In this document: in pieces, positions 43,224-56,125 of the stretch
Position numbering within the stretch: the stretch's first letter is position 1
Layout: every line of letters starts with the position of its first letter
NCBI RefSeq assembly: GCF_026262505.1
Contig: NC_067206.1
Span: forward strand, 5,174,879-5,238,878
Length of the DNA: 64,000 nt
Reading direction: 5' to 3'
DNA from: Trichomonas vaginalis G3
Taxonomy: Eukaryota; Parabasalia; Trichomonadida; Trichomonadidae
Translations under genes and position numbers: made by a program
The notes under the pieces: model-generated
The model's database searches: none
Told to the model about the DNA's origin: nothing
The model's input: only the letters and a program-made list of their open reading frames with translations

Positions 43224-44668
43224 AGAAGAAGCGAAGCTGAAACAGGTCGTGGACGTAATGCCACTCCACTGCTACAACTTCGTTCACACAATGTCTTCTA
43301 CATTGGGTTACCTATGAAGCGGACCTTTTGAGTATGATTATTCGTATCGGTCCAACATCACGTGCATCACTTTCTAGATGGGCTTCTGGCTTAAGAGGCT
43401 TTCAGCCATTATCCCAGACGGCGTAGCTGCGCGACATACCGTTTCCGATAATCGCTAACCAGAGGCCATAATCAACAGTTCCTTCGTACTAAATCAATCT
43501 ACTATCATGATGCTATATCCAGTAGGATAAAACAAACCTGGCTCACGACGGTCTAAACCCAGCTCACGATCCCTAATACGGGTGAACAATCCGACCCTTA
43601 GCAACTTGTACATCACTAGGATAGGAAGAGCCGACATCGAAGAATCAAAAAGCTGCGTATATTGATCTCTAGCACATATTGGAGGACGTCACACGCGACA
43701 CACTTGTTTATTGGTTAGTTACTATGTCTAGTACAAAAAAGGCACAGTAAATTGAGCTTTTGGCCTTATCCTCAACGTGAGATTTCTGTCCTCACTGAGC
43801 TCAACTTAGGACACCTTCGCTGCTCTTTCGAAGGTGTGCCGCCCCAGCCAAAACTTTCTATCTAGTCCTATTCCTTGTGATAGGTAAGCATAATTCCAAA
43901 CAGGGTAGTGGTTTTTCAGAATCGATTGCTCTCCCACCTAGTCTACACCCCCGCAGAACTATACAAGACTAGACCAAAGTGAAGCTCTACAGGGTCCTTT
44001 TCCCCGCTGGATATCTAGTGACCGTTCCCACTACAGTTGGTTCGCTGAGAGACAGTTTGGGACAGTGAGAACGCTCTACATGCAGGTCACTAATTAAGTG
44101 ACGAGGTATTTCGCTACTTTGATAAGATCATAGTACCAGCTATTTACCGGTGCTTCGTTGGCTTGAACCATATTAACAGACACAGCACTGAGCAGGATTC
44201 ATGTCGCGTTCACTGGCTATACTACCACAGCGCGACACTACGTTTTTATTAAACAGTTGGGCTCTCCGCGTAACAATCGGTTCTGATTTTCATCAGAGCC
44301 AAGCTTTATCCCGAAGTTACAGCTCTAATTGGCCGAATTCCCTGAACTATCATGCCTCAATGGCCATAGGCTACTTACCTAGAAGACCTGATGCGGTTAT
44401 CGGTACGAGTGACACAGTAAACTATTTTTCGCTTCATGGACCAATCCAATAGCCATTGAAAAAGCTATGTTTTGCCAGCAGAACGCCGCAGTTCGCCTGA
44501 TGACCAGTTTCCCTGGGTATTAGTACTGTCATGTAGGAAAGAGATCCCTACCAACGGTATAAGATTGGCGGAGAAAAATAGTATGCGTTTTGTAGTTATA
44601 AGAATATCAACTGTACCCTTTCTCCCATTATTGAGATTAGGATCGACTAACTCTGGATCTGTTTAAGT
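43224..44668 (-). rRNA. 28S rRNA, unit 3, 3' half only, corrupted
   Basis: Starts at the 28S 3' end and runs about 1.45 kb into the gene, then stops where the array reverses. Contains garbled patches (for example 43,655-43,735 replaces about 140 bases of normal sequence). Not a usable gene copy. Confidence 0.85.
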
Positions 44669-44740
44669 AAATACCGACAGATCTCTCTCACAAACAGGAG
44701 GATTACTAGCCTGATATATTCTGAAACTTACGATCAGGTT
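44669..44740. other. Fold-back point of the rDNA array
   Basis: Left of this stretch 28S sequence reads on the minus strand; right of it the same 28S region reads on the plus strand. The stretch itself is low-quality sequence that only loosely resembles the expected 28S. Confidence 0.8.
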
Positions 44741-46223
44741 GTCGGATCGTAAGTATCATATGGGAGGGATCAGTTAATTCTTAACTGAACAACAGTTCGC
44801 GAGCCACGCATACTATTTTGTTCTACGCCATCTTATACCGTTGATAGTTCATATTTTACATGAAAGGTTAGCTGAGATAAGGACAGGTAGGTATCAGGCT
44901 GCAACTTGCGGCGTCGTGCCTGAAAACATAGCTCTCTAGGTTAATCGTATGGCTATTGGATTGGTACTGCTATGAACGCGAAAAATAGTTTCATCGTGTG
45001 GTCACCTGTACCGATAACCGCATCAGGTCTTCTAGGGTAAGTAGCCTATCGGTCCATAAATGAGGATATTTCAGGTCGGCAATTAGAGCTTGTTTCGGAT
45101 ACAGCTTGGCTCTGATGAAAATTTGAACCTTGTTACGCGGAGAGCCCAACTGTTTAATAAAAACGTAGTGTCGCGCTGTGGTAGTATATCAGTGGACGCG
45201 ACATGAATCCGCATGCTTGTACTGTTAATATCACACAGCACCGGTAAATAGCTGGGCGTAACTATGACTCTATCAAAGTAGCGAAATACCTCGTCACTTA
45301 ATTAGTGACCTGCATGACGCAGAGGACTATGGTTCTAACTGAACTCCATCTCAGCCCAACTGTAGTGGGCACGGCACTAATATCCAGCGGGGAAAGAAGA
45401 CCTGTAAGACTTTAGGTAGTCTTGTATAGTTCCTGCGGGTGTAGACTAGGTGGAGAGCAACAAAGATTCTGAAAAACCACTACCCCTGTTTGGAAATTAT
45501 GTGTACCTATCACAAGGAATAGATAGATAGATTTGGCTGGGGCAGGCACACTCTTAGAAAGAGCAGCGAGGTGTACCTAAGTTGAGCTCAGTGAGGACAG
45601 AAATCTCACGTTGAGGATAAAGGCCAAAAGCTCAATTTACTGTGCCTTTTTGTACTAGGAATGCAGTTTACGAAAGTAAGGCCTAACGATCCCTAAATAG
45701 CCTCAGGTGCGTGAGGATTGGGTGACAGACAAGTTACCTCCGGGACAACTGGCTTGTGGCTGCTAAGAGATCAAATCAACGCAGCTTTTTGATTCTTCGA
45801 TGTCGGCTCTTCCTATCCTAGTGATGTACAAGTTGCTAAGGGTCGGATTGTTCACCCGTATTAGGGATCGTGAGCTGGTTTAGACCGTCGTGAGCCAGGT
45901 TTGTTTTATCCTACTGGATATAGCATCATGATAGTAGATTGATTTAGTACGAGAGAACTGTTGATTATGGCCTCTGGTTAGCGATTATCGGAAACGGTAT
46001 GTCGCGCAGCTACGCCGTCTGGGATAATGGCTGAAAGCCTCTTAAGCCAGAAGCCCATCTAGAAAGTGATGCACGTGATGTTGGACCGATACGAATAATC
46101 ATACTCAAAAGGTCCGCTTCATAGGTAACCCAATGTAGAAGACATGTGTGAACGAAGGTACTGTAAGCAGTGGAGTGGCATTACGTCCACGACCTGTTGA
46201 GGTTCAGCTTCGCTTCTAGGTTT
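44741..46223 (+). rRNA. 28S rRNA, 3' half only, plus strand, corrupted at its start
   Basis: Mirror image of the 43,224-44,668 piece. The first 900 bp or so have many substitutions and indels compared with 51,060-52,000; from about 45,650 it is clean and ends like the other 28S copies. Confidence 0.85.
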
Positions 46224-47922
46224 CCAAATATTTTGGATTTTTTTCAAGTGTAAGTGTCACTTTTATATCCACGGGCCGCTATATGAGCATCAAATATACT
46301 AACTAAAAATACAATAATCATATAGGAATGAAAAAAGATATTAAAGCGAAAACTCAAAAAACAAATACTTAAGTATATAGGCTAACTAATACACATACTA
46401 AGCTTATAAGTTTGGACTGAAGGTATATCTAAAAAAACATATATCAAGTAACATAGTATTAAGCGTATATATATGGAGTGTCACGTTTATATCCACGGGC
46501 CGCTTTGGTAGTCTTCCTAGCAAAATCCATAAAGTCGAAGGGAAACTAATCTAAGTCTCCTATCAAAGTCTATCAAAAATTTTTAAGATGATAGGACGAA
46601 AAACTATGTGATTTAGTTTCGTCGGTAAAACCAAAAAATTCGCCCTAAAGATATACGTAAGATATATACTATTCCCTATAACTAAGATATATATACATAT
46701 AACATATATGATTAGTGCTTCGTATAACATTACAAATGATTCTCGAAAAAAATCGATTTTCAAAAATTTGACACAAAATGCATTATATCTCAGTGAATAC
46801 TTAAGCTATCGAAATGAAACAAACATAAATCACACAGCTATACTATACCCTATCTATCTGTATCTTCAAAGTTTTTGTGCACTTAAGTCTCACTGTTTCG
46901 ATTTATGCGTGTGGAACGAAAAATTAAAAAAATCGAAAAAAATCAAAGTCCATGATCAGCGAGAAAATTTTTAACAACATAAGCAATTTTTAAAATCTTT
47001 TACATATAAATACCATACGATATATGTATACATTTGAGCATGGTGAGACATCTCAGTTCCATAGTCACTCCATATGAAAATGAAAAAATTTACAAATTTT
47101 TTCCTAGGGGGTGAATTTACCTAGAAGTCCACACACATAAGAGATGGAAAGGAGCAACTGAGGATAAAGTTATCGTATGTTGTACCCCATATATGTCTAT
47201 CTTGCAAGAAAGTTCGTATGTTGAGTATTCGCCGAGAAAGTTGAAAAATACAAAAAAATTGATTTTTCAAAAACACGCTGAAATGAGCGAGGGAAAAAAA
47301 TAATGAAAAGATTGAAGTCATATTCGATGGTTTTAAGAGATACGAAATTATTTTGGAAATATAATATCTACACATAAGTAGTATAATGTTACTACGTTTG
47401 TAGTTTTTCGTTTTAGCACACTTTACCATATACTTTTGAAAATCAGATAATTATTTTTTATTCAAATAGTTGTCGTAGGGCACATGTACGGAGTTATAAT
47501 CATAACTCCCCATGCTCCACAACATTGCCCATACAAAGTTTGCTCGGGGACGCTTGTGTATGAGCAAGACGAAAAAATACCTGAAACTCGACTCCACCGA
47601 TTGAATTTTTGTAGACCGAAAAACATGACCTTTTGCTCCCTATGGGAAAGTTGCAAAACGATTCCAGTTATGAGTAAGCATTTCTTACTAAATCTAGCCG
47701 AGTCTGGTATATAACAACAGGGAGAATCACCTCCAGACGGCTGACGAGTTAATATGTTACATATTGATTCTGTCTTAGATGTGCGAAATTACAGCACGCG
47801 CTTATTTATAATTTGGCATTAAACTTTCGATGACTTCGCGTCATCATGTATTATGGATATTTCAGTGGCATCATAACAAGATACATTGGAAAAACATCTT
47901 AATACATCTTTTTTAATCGCGA
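46224..47922 (+). other. rDNA intergenic spacer (plus strand)
   Basis: 27-bp repeats at 46,254-46,280 and 46,478-46,504, that is about 30 and 255 bp after the 28S end. Perfect 8-bp-arm palindrome at 47,490-47,509. The region from there to the 18S start probably holds the Pol I promoter and 5' external spacer, but no start site can be fixed. Confidence 0.9.
46254..46504 (+). terminator. Candidate Pol I terminator repeats (pair shown for one unit)
   Basis: Two 27-bp copies (46,254-46,280 and 46,478-46,504) share GTGTCAC then TTTATATCCACGGGCCGCT, differing at one base. The same pair sits at the same distance after every 28S end in the window. Position and sequence-specific repetition resemble the terminator boxes of other eukaryotes; the role is inferred. 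Confidence 0.45.
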
Positions 47923-49319
47923 TACTTGGTTGATCCTGCCAAGGAAGCACACTTAGGTCATAGATTAAGCCATGCAAGTGTTAGTTCAGGTAACGAAACT
48001 GCGAATAGCTCATTAATACGCTCAGAATCTATTTGGCGGCGACCAACAGGTCTTAAATGGATAGCAGCAGCAACTCTGGTGCTAATACATGCGATTGTTT
48101 CTCCAGATGTGAATTATGGAGGAAAAGTTGACCTCATCAGAGGCACGCCATTCGACTGAGTGACCTATCAGCTTGTACTTAGGGTCTTTACCTAGGTAGG
48201 CTATCACGGGTAACGGGCGGTTACCGTCGGACTGCCGGAGAAGGCGCCTGAGAGATAGCGACTATATCCACGGGTAGCAGCAGGCGCGAAACTTTCCCAC
48301 TCGAGACTTTCGGAGGAGGTAATGACCAGTTCCATTGGTGCCTTTTGGTACTGTGGTTACGGTACGGTTTTCCACCGTACCGAAACCTAGCAGAGGGCCA
48401 GTCTGGTGCCAGCAGCTGCGGTAATTCCAGCTCTGCGAGTTTGCTCCCATATTGTTGCAGTTAAAACGCCCGTAGTCTGAATTGGCCAGCAATGGTCGTA
48501 CGTATTTTTACGTTCACTGTGAACAAATCAGGACGCTTAGAGTATGGCCACATGAATGACTCAGCGCAGTATGAAGTCTTTGTTTTCTTCCGAAAACAAG
48601 CTCAATGAGAGCCATCGGGGTAGATCTATCTCATGACGAGTGGTGGAATACTTTGACTCATGAGAGAGAAGCTGAGGCGAAGGCGTCTACCTAGAGGTTT
48701 CTGTCGATCAAGGGCGAGAGTAGGAGTATCCAACAGGATTAGAGACCCTGGTAGTTCCTACCTTAAACGATGCCGACAGGAGTTTGTCATTTGTTAATGG
48801 CAGAATCTTTGGAGAAATCATAGTTCTTGGGCTCTGGGGAACTACGACCGCAAGGCTGAAACTTGAAGGAATTGACGGAAGGGCACACCAGGGTGGAGCC
48901 TGTGGCTTAATTTGAATCAACACGGGGAAACTTACCAGGACCAGATGTTTTTTATGACTGACAGGCTTCGGGTCTTTCAGGATATTGTTTTTGGTGGTGC
49001 GTGGGTTGACCTGTCTAGCGTTGATTCAGCTAACGAGCGAGATTATCGCCAATTATTTACTTTGCCGAAGTCCTTCGGTTAAAGTTCTAATTGGGACTCC
49101 CTGCGATTTTAGCAGGTGGAAGAGGGTAGCAATAACAGGTCCGTGATGCCCTTTAGATGCTCTGGGCTGCACGCGTGCTACAATGTTAGGATCAATAGGA
49201 CTGCGAGCCTGAGAGGGTGCGCTACTCTTATAATCCCTAACGTAGTTGGGATTGACGTTTGTAATCAGCGTCATGAACCAGGAATCCCTTGTAAATGTGT
49301 GTCAACAACGCACGTTGAA

Positions 49320-49365
<46 letters not shown>

Positions 49366-49479
49366 GATGACTCGGTGAAATCACCGGATGCTTACGAGCA
49401 GAAAGTGATTAAATCACGTTATCTAGAGGAAGGAGAAGTCGTAACAAGGTAACGGTAGGTGAACCTGCCGTTGGATCAG
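47923..49479 (+). rRNA. 18S rRNA, plus-strand copy 1 (with a 17-bp loss)
   Basis: Begins TACTTGGTTGATCCTGCC, ends before the ITS1. It lacks 17 bp near 48,998 that other copies have between two direct repeats TTGGTGGTGC, and has a few further small differences (around 48,355). 1,557 bp. Confidence 0.93.
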
Positions 49480-49554
49480 TTCTAGTTTTAATAACTAACA
49501 CCAACTTCTTTTATTAAACAAAAACCAATACAAAATTAAAAACTAACTTCATCA

Positions 49555-49718
49555 AAAACCAAGTCTCTAAGCAATGGATGTCTTGGCTCCTCACACGATG
49601 AAGAACGTGGCATAATGTGTTAAGTAACCGGAGTTGCAAACATCATGACAGGTTAATCTTTGAATGCAAATTGCGCTAAACTCGATCTCGGTCGAGAAGC
49701 ATGGGTGTGACAGTACTA
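49555..49718 (+). rRNA. 5.8S rRNA, plus-strand copy 1
   Basis: Conserved 5.8S core; ITS1 of about 75 bp and ITS2 of about 80 bp on either side. Confidence 0.9.
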
Positions 49719-49798
49719 CATCTTTTATAATAATTCTTATTCTAAGCGAATAAGTAAATAATATATAAGACAAACAACACGTAGTCTGCCATACGCAG

Positions 49799-52526
49799 GA
49801 AGACCCGCTGAACTGAAGCATCTCATTAAGCGGAGGAAAAGAAACTAACTAGGATTCCCTTAGTAAAGGCGATCGAAAAGGGAACAGCCCAACGTCTTAA
49901 TCCCGCAAGGGAAATGTAGTCGGTTCACCTATTGCACTGGTCTAAGTCAGATGGAATGCTGCGCGATTCAGAGTAAAAGCCTCGTATGACCAACCGCAAG
50001 CTTACGATGGACCGGGGAGAGTCGGATACTTTGAGAGTAGTGTCTTAAGGGGTGGTATGTCCCATCCAAGGCTAAATAACGTGAGGAGACCGATAGATTA
50101 CAAGTAGTGTGAACGAAAGATGAAAAGAACTCTAAAACAGAGGGTGAAAAGTTCCTGAACTTGCTTAGGGTTAAGGCTATTTATAGTACCCGTCTTGAAA
50201 CACGGATTAGGGAGTTTATCTGTAGTGCGAGTCTTTGCACGTTAACTGTAAAGGCGTAGAGAAAGCAACTGGCGTTTGCATGGCTACTGAGCATTACTGA
50301 TAGGACCCGAAAGGTGGTGAACTTTGCCTGCACAGGTTGAAGTCAGGGGAAACTCTGATGGAGGACCGTACGGGTTATTGATGTGCAAATCATTTTTCTG
50401 ATGTAGGTAAAGGTGCGAAAGACTCATCGAACCACCTAATAGCTGGTTTCCTCCGAAGTTTCCCTCAGGATAGCTGTAATGCATTTAGTTAAGGGAGTAG
50501 AGATATGGGTAGAGGTGCAGGGAGCCTTCGGGTTCTCAACTTATTTCCAAACTTCGAACCTCCTTGTTAGGCATTTACCTAACTGGAAATGCTTAAATGA
50601 ATTAGCGTTACAAGTGGGCTCTGACCGGTAAGCGGTCATGGCGAAATGGGATGAACCATACGTCTGAATAAGGTGCCGAAATGTACTATCACTGATACCA
50701 TAAAGGGAGTCCATGTATTTAGACAGCAGGTCGGTGCCCCTAAAAGCAGGTATCCGCTAAAGAGTGTGTTAAAACTCACCTGCCGAATACTAGGGCCCCG
50801 AAAATGAATGGCGCATATAGTACTACCGATCTCAGACATCAGTTCTATTGAACTGAGAGTAGGGGATGTGGACATTTTTGTGAAGGTGCAATGTGAGTTG
50901 GACTGGAAGAATGTCTATTACAGATCCTAATTGAAGTAGCGATTATCCAGGCTTGTATCCTGGGGGCTGATGAGGAGTAGGGTTTCTGGACAACTTAAAC
51001 AGATCCAGAGTTAGTCGATCCTAATCTCAATAATGGGAGAAAGGGAGTACAGTTGATATTCTGTAACTGACAACAGTTCGCGGCAACGCATACTATTTTT
51101 CTCCGCCAATCTTATACCGTTGGTAGGGATCTCTTTCCTACATGACAGTACTAATACCCAGGGAAACTGGTCATCAGGCGAACTGCGGCGTTCTGCTGGC
51201 AAAACATAGCTTCGGTTATGTCAATGGCTATTGGATTGGTCCATGAAGCGAAAAATAGTTTACTGTGTCACTCGTACCGATAACCGCATCAGGTCTTCTA
51301 GGTAAGTAGCCTATGGCCATTGAGGCATGATAGTTCAGGGAATTCGGCCAATTAGAGCTGTAACTTCGGGATAAAGCTTGGCTCTGATGAAAATCAGAAC
51401 CGATTGTTACGCGGAGAGCCCAACTGTTTAATAAAAACGTAGTGTCGCGCTGTGGTAGTATAGCCAGTGAACGCGACATGAATCCTGCTCAGTGCTGTGT
51501 CTGTTAATATGGTTCAAGCCAACGAAGCACCGGTAAATAGCTGGGGTAACTATGACTCTTATCAAAGTAGCGAAATACCTCGTCACTTAATTAGTGACCT
51601 GCATGAACGGAGCTATGAGGTTCTCACTGTCCCAAACTGTCTCTCAGCGAACCAACTGTAGTGGGAACGGTCACTAGATATCCAGCGGGGAAAGAAGACC
51701 CTGTAGAGCTTCACTTTGGTCTAGTCTTGTATAGTTCCTGCGGGGTGTAGACTAGGTGGGAGAGCAATCGATTCTGAAAAACCACTACCCTGTTTGGAAT
51801 TATGCTTACCTATCACAAGGAATAGGACTAGATAGAAAGTTTGGGGGCGGCACACCTTCGAAAGAGCAGCGAAGGTGTCCTAAGTTGAGCTCAGTGAGGA
51901 CAGAAATCTCACGTTGAGGATAAGGCCAAAAGCTCAATTTACTGTGCCTTTTTGTACTAGGATCAGTTACGAAAGTAAGGCCTAACGATCCCTAAATAGC
52001 CTCAGGTGCGTGAGGATTGGGGTGACAGACAAGTTACCTCCGGGACAACTGGCTTGTGGCTGCTAAGAGATCAAATCAACGCAGCTTTTTGATTCTTCGA
52101 TGTCGGCTCTTCCTATCCTAGTGATGTACAAGTTGCTAAGGGTCGGATTGTTCACCCGTATTAGGGATCGTGAGCTGGGTTTAGACCGTCGTGAGCCAGG
52201 TTTGTTTTATCCTACTGGATATAGCATCATGATAGTAGATTGATTTAGTACGAGAGGAACTGTTGATTATGGCCTCTGGTTAGCGATTATCGGAAACGGT
52301 ATGTCGCGCAGCTACGCCGTCTGGGATAATGGCTGAAAGCCTCTTAAGCCAGAAGCCCATCTAGAAAGTGATGCACGTGATGTTGGACCGATACGAATAA
52401 TCATACTCAAAAGGTCCGCTTCATAGGTAACCCAATGTAGAAGACATTGTGTGAACGAAGGTACTGTAAGCAGTGGAGTGGCATTACGTCCACGACCTGT
52501 TGAGGTTCAGCTTCGCTTCTAGGTTT
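49799..52526 (+). rRNA. 28S rRNA, plus-strand copy 1
   Basis: Full length, about 2.73 kb. Sarcin-ricin loop near 52,248. Ends approximate. Confidence 0.94.
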
Positions 52527-54228
52527 CCAAATATTTTGGATTTTTTTCAAGTGTAAGTGTCACTTTTATATCCACGGGCCGCTATATGAGCATCAAATAT
52601 ACTAACTAAAAATACAATAATCATATAGGAATGAAAAAAGATATTAAAGCGAAAACTCAAAAAACAAATACTTAAGTATATAGGCTAACTAATACACATA
52701 CTAAGCTTATAAGTTTGGACTGAAGGTATATCTAAAAAAAACATATATCAAGTAACATAGTATTAAGCGTATATATATGGAGTGTCACGTTTATATCCAC
52801 GGGCCGCTTTGGTAGTCTTCCTAGCAAAATCCATAAAGTCGAAGGGAAACTAATCTAAGTCTCCTATCAAAGTCTATCAAAAATTTTTAAGATGATAGGA
52901 CGAAAAACTATGTGATTTAGTTTCGTCGGTAAAACCAAAAAATTCGCCCTAAAGATATACGTAAGATATATACTATTCCCTATAACTAAGATATATATAC
53001 ATATAACATATATGATTAGTGCTTCGTATAACATTACAAATGATTCTCGAAAAAAATCGATTTTCAAAAATTTGACACAAAATGCATTATATCTCAGTGA
53101 ATACTTAAGCTATCGAAATGAAACAAACATAAATCACACAGCTATACTATACCCTATCTATCTGTATCTTCAAAGTTTTTGTGCACTTAAGTCTCACTGT
53201 TTCGATTTATGCGTGTGGAACGAAAAATTAAAAAAATCGAAAAAAATCAAAGTCCATGATCAGCGAGAAAATTTTTAACAACATAAGCAATTTTTAAAAT
53301 CTTTTACATATAAATACCATACGATATATGTATACATTTGAGCATGGTGAGACATCTCAGTTCCATAGTCACTCCATATGAAAATGAAAAAATTTACAAA
53401 TTTTTTCCTAGGGGGTGAATTTACCTAGAAGTCCACACACATAAGAGATGGAAAGGAGCAACTGAGGATAAAGTTATCGTATGTTGTACCCCATATATGT
53501 CTATCTTGCAAGAAAGTTCGTATGTTGAGTATTCGCCGAGAAAGTTGAAAAATACAAAAAAATTGATTTTTCAAAAACACGCTGAAATGAGCGAGGGAAA
53601 AAAATAATGAAAAGATTGAAGTCATATTCGATGTTTTAAGAGATACGAAATTATTTTGGAAATATAATATCTACACATAAGTAGTATAATGTTACTACGT
53701 TTGTAGTTTTTCGTTTTAGCACACTTTACCATATACTTTTGAAAATCAGATAATTATTTTTTATTCAAATAGTTGTCGTAGGTGGGCACATGTACGGAGT
53801 TATAATCATAACTCCCCATGCTCCACAACATTGCCCATACAAAGTTTGCTCGGGGACGCTTGTGTATGAGCAAGACGAAAAAATACCTGAAACTCGACTC
53901 CACCGATTGAATTTTTGTAGACCGAAAAACATGACCTTTTGCTCCCTATGGGAAAGTTGCAAAACGATTCCAGTTATGAGTAAGCATTTCTTACTAAATC
54001 TAGCCGAGTCTGGTATATAACAACAGGGAGAATCACCTCCAGACGGCTGACGAGTTAATATGTTACATATTGATTCTGTCTTAGATGTGCGAAATTACAG
54101 CACGCGCTTATTTATAATTTGGCATTAAACTTTCGATGACTTCGCGTCATCATGTATTATGGATATTTCAGTGGCATCATAACAAGATACATTGGAAAAA
54201 CATCTTAATACATCTTTTTTAATCGCGA
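52527..54228 (+). other. rDNA intergenic spacer
   Basis: 27-bp repeats at 52,557-52,583 and 52,782-52,808; same organisation as the other spacers. Confidence 0.9.
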
Positions 54229-55646
54229 TACTTGGTTGATCCTGCCAAGGAAGCACACTTAGGTCATAGATTAAGCCATGCAAGTGTTAGTTCAGGTAAC
54301 GAAACTGCGAATAGCTCATTAATACGCTCAGAATCTATTTGGCGGCGACCAACAGGTCTTAAATGGATAGCAGCAGCAACTCTGGTGCTAATACATGCGA
54401 TTGTTTCTCCAGATGTGAATTATGGAGGAAAAGTTGACCTCATCAGAGGCACGCCATTCGACTGAGTGACCTATCAGCTTGTACTTAGGGTCTTTACCTA
54501 GGTAGGCTATCACGGGTAACGGGCGGTTACCGTCGGACTGCCGGAGAAGGCGCCTGAGAGATAGCGACTATATCCACGGGTAGCAGCAGGCGCGAAACTT
54601 TCCCACTCGAGACTTTCGGAGGAGGTAATGACCAGTTCCATTGGTGCCTTTTGGTACTGTGGATAGGGGTACGGTTTTCCACCGTACCGAAACCTAGCAG
54701 AGGGCCAGTCTGGTGCCAGCAGCTGCGGTAATTCCAGCTCTGCGAGTTTGCTCCCATATTGTTGCAGTTAAAACGCCCGTAGTCTGAATTGGCCAGCAAT
54801 GGTCGTACGTATTTTTACGTTCACTGTGAACAAATCAGGACGCTTAGAGTATGGCCACATGAATGACTCAGCGCAGTATGAAGTCTTTGTTTTCTTCCGA
54901 AAACAAGCTCAATGAGAGCCATCGGGGGTAGATCTATCTCATGACGAGTGGTGGAATACTTTGACTCATGAGAGAGAAGCTGAGGCGAAGGCGTCTACCT
55001 AGAGGGTTTCTGTCGATCAAGGGCGAGAGTAGGAGTATCCAACAGGATTAGAGACCCTGGTAGTTCCTACCTTAAACGATGCCGACAGGAGTTTGTCATT
55101 TGTTAATGGCAGAATCTTTGGAGAAATCATAGTTCTTGGGCTCTGGGGAACTACGACCGCAAGGCTGAAACTTGAAGGAATTGACGGAAGGGCACACCAG
55201 GGGTGGAGCCTGTGGCTTAATTTGAATCAACACGGGGAAACTTACCAGGACCAGATGTTTTTTATGACTGACAGGCTTCGGGTCTTTCAGGATATTGTTT
55301 TTGGTGGTGCATGGCCGTTGGTGGTGCGTGGGTTGACCTGTCTAGCGTTGATTCAGCTAACGAGCGAGATTATCGCCAATTATTTACTTTGCCGAAGTCC
55401 TTCGGTTAAAGTTCTAATTGGGACTCCCTGCGATTTTAGCAGGTGGAAGAGGGTAGCAATAACAGGTCCGTGATGCCCTTTAGATGCTCTGGGCTGCACG
55501 CGTGCTACAATGTTAGGATCAATAGGACTGCGAGCCTGAGAGGGTGCGCTACTCTTATAATCCCTAACGTAGTTGGGATTGACGTTTGTAATCAGCGTCA
55601 TGAACCAGGAATCCCTTGTAAATGTGTGTCAACAACGCACGTTGAA

Positions 55647-55692
<46 letters not shown>

Positions 55693-55805
55693 GATGACTC
55701 GGTGAAATCACCGGATGCTTACGAGCAGAAAGTGATTAAATCACGTTATCTAGAGGAAGGAGAAGTCGTAACAAGGTAACGGTAGGTGAACCTGCCGTTG
55801 GATCA
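54229..55805 (+). rRNA. 18S rRNA, plus-strand copy 2
   Basis: 1,577 bp, one of the cleanest copies in the window, with all universal blocks (GTGCCAGCAGC, GTACACACCGCCCGTCGC). Confidence 0.96.
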
Positions 55806-55881
55806 GTTCTAGTTTTAATAACTAACACCAACTTCTTTTATTAAACAAAAACCAATACAAAATTAAAAACTAACTTCATCA

Positions 55882-56045
55882 AAAACCAAGTCTCTAAGCA
55901 ATGGATGTCTTGGCTCCTCACACGATGAAGAACGTGGCATAATGTGTTAAGTAACCGGAGTTGCAAACATCATGACAGGTTAATCTTTGAATGCAAATTG
56001 CGCTAAACTCGATCTCGGTCGAGAAGCATGGGTGTGACAGTACTA
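55882..56045 (+). rRNA. 5.8S rRNA, plus-strand copy 2
   Basis: Same as the other 5.8S copies; short ITS1 and ITS2 flank it. Confidence 0.9.
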
Positions 56046-56125
56046 CATCTTTTATAATAATTCTTATTCTAAGCGAATAAGTAAATAATATATAAGACAA
56101 ACAACACGTAGTCTGCCATACGCAG

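Noticed and set aside
46708-46974. 88-codon ORF present in each rDNA spacer
   Set aside because: It is conserved only because the spacer is a repeat. Codon use is unlike the genes here, some copies carry indels, and an overlapping antisense ORF is equally long.
47926-48159. Many 60-130 codon ORFs within 18S and 28S on both strands
   Set aside because: They lie inside highly conserved rRNA genes and are chance frames.
49480-49554. ACTAACAC in ITS1 as a trichomonad intron branch/3' splice motif
   Set aside because: It resembles part of the motif, but there is no matching 5' splice site, and the place is the rRNA internal spacer. No spliceosomal intron was seen in the window.
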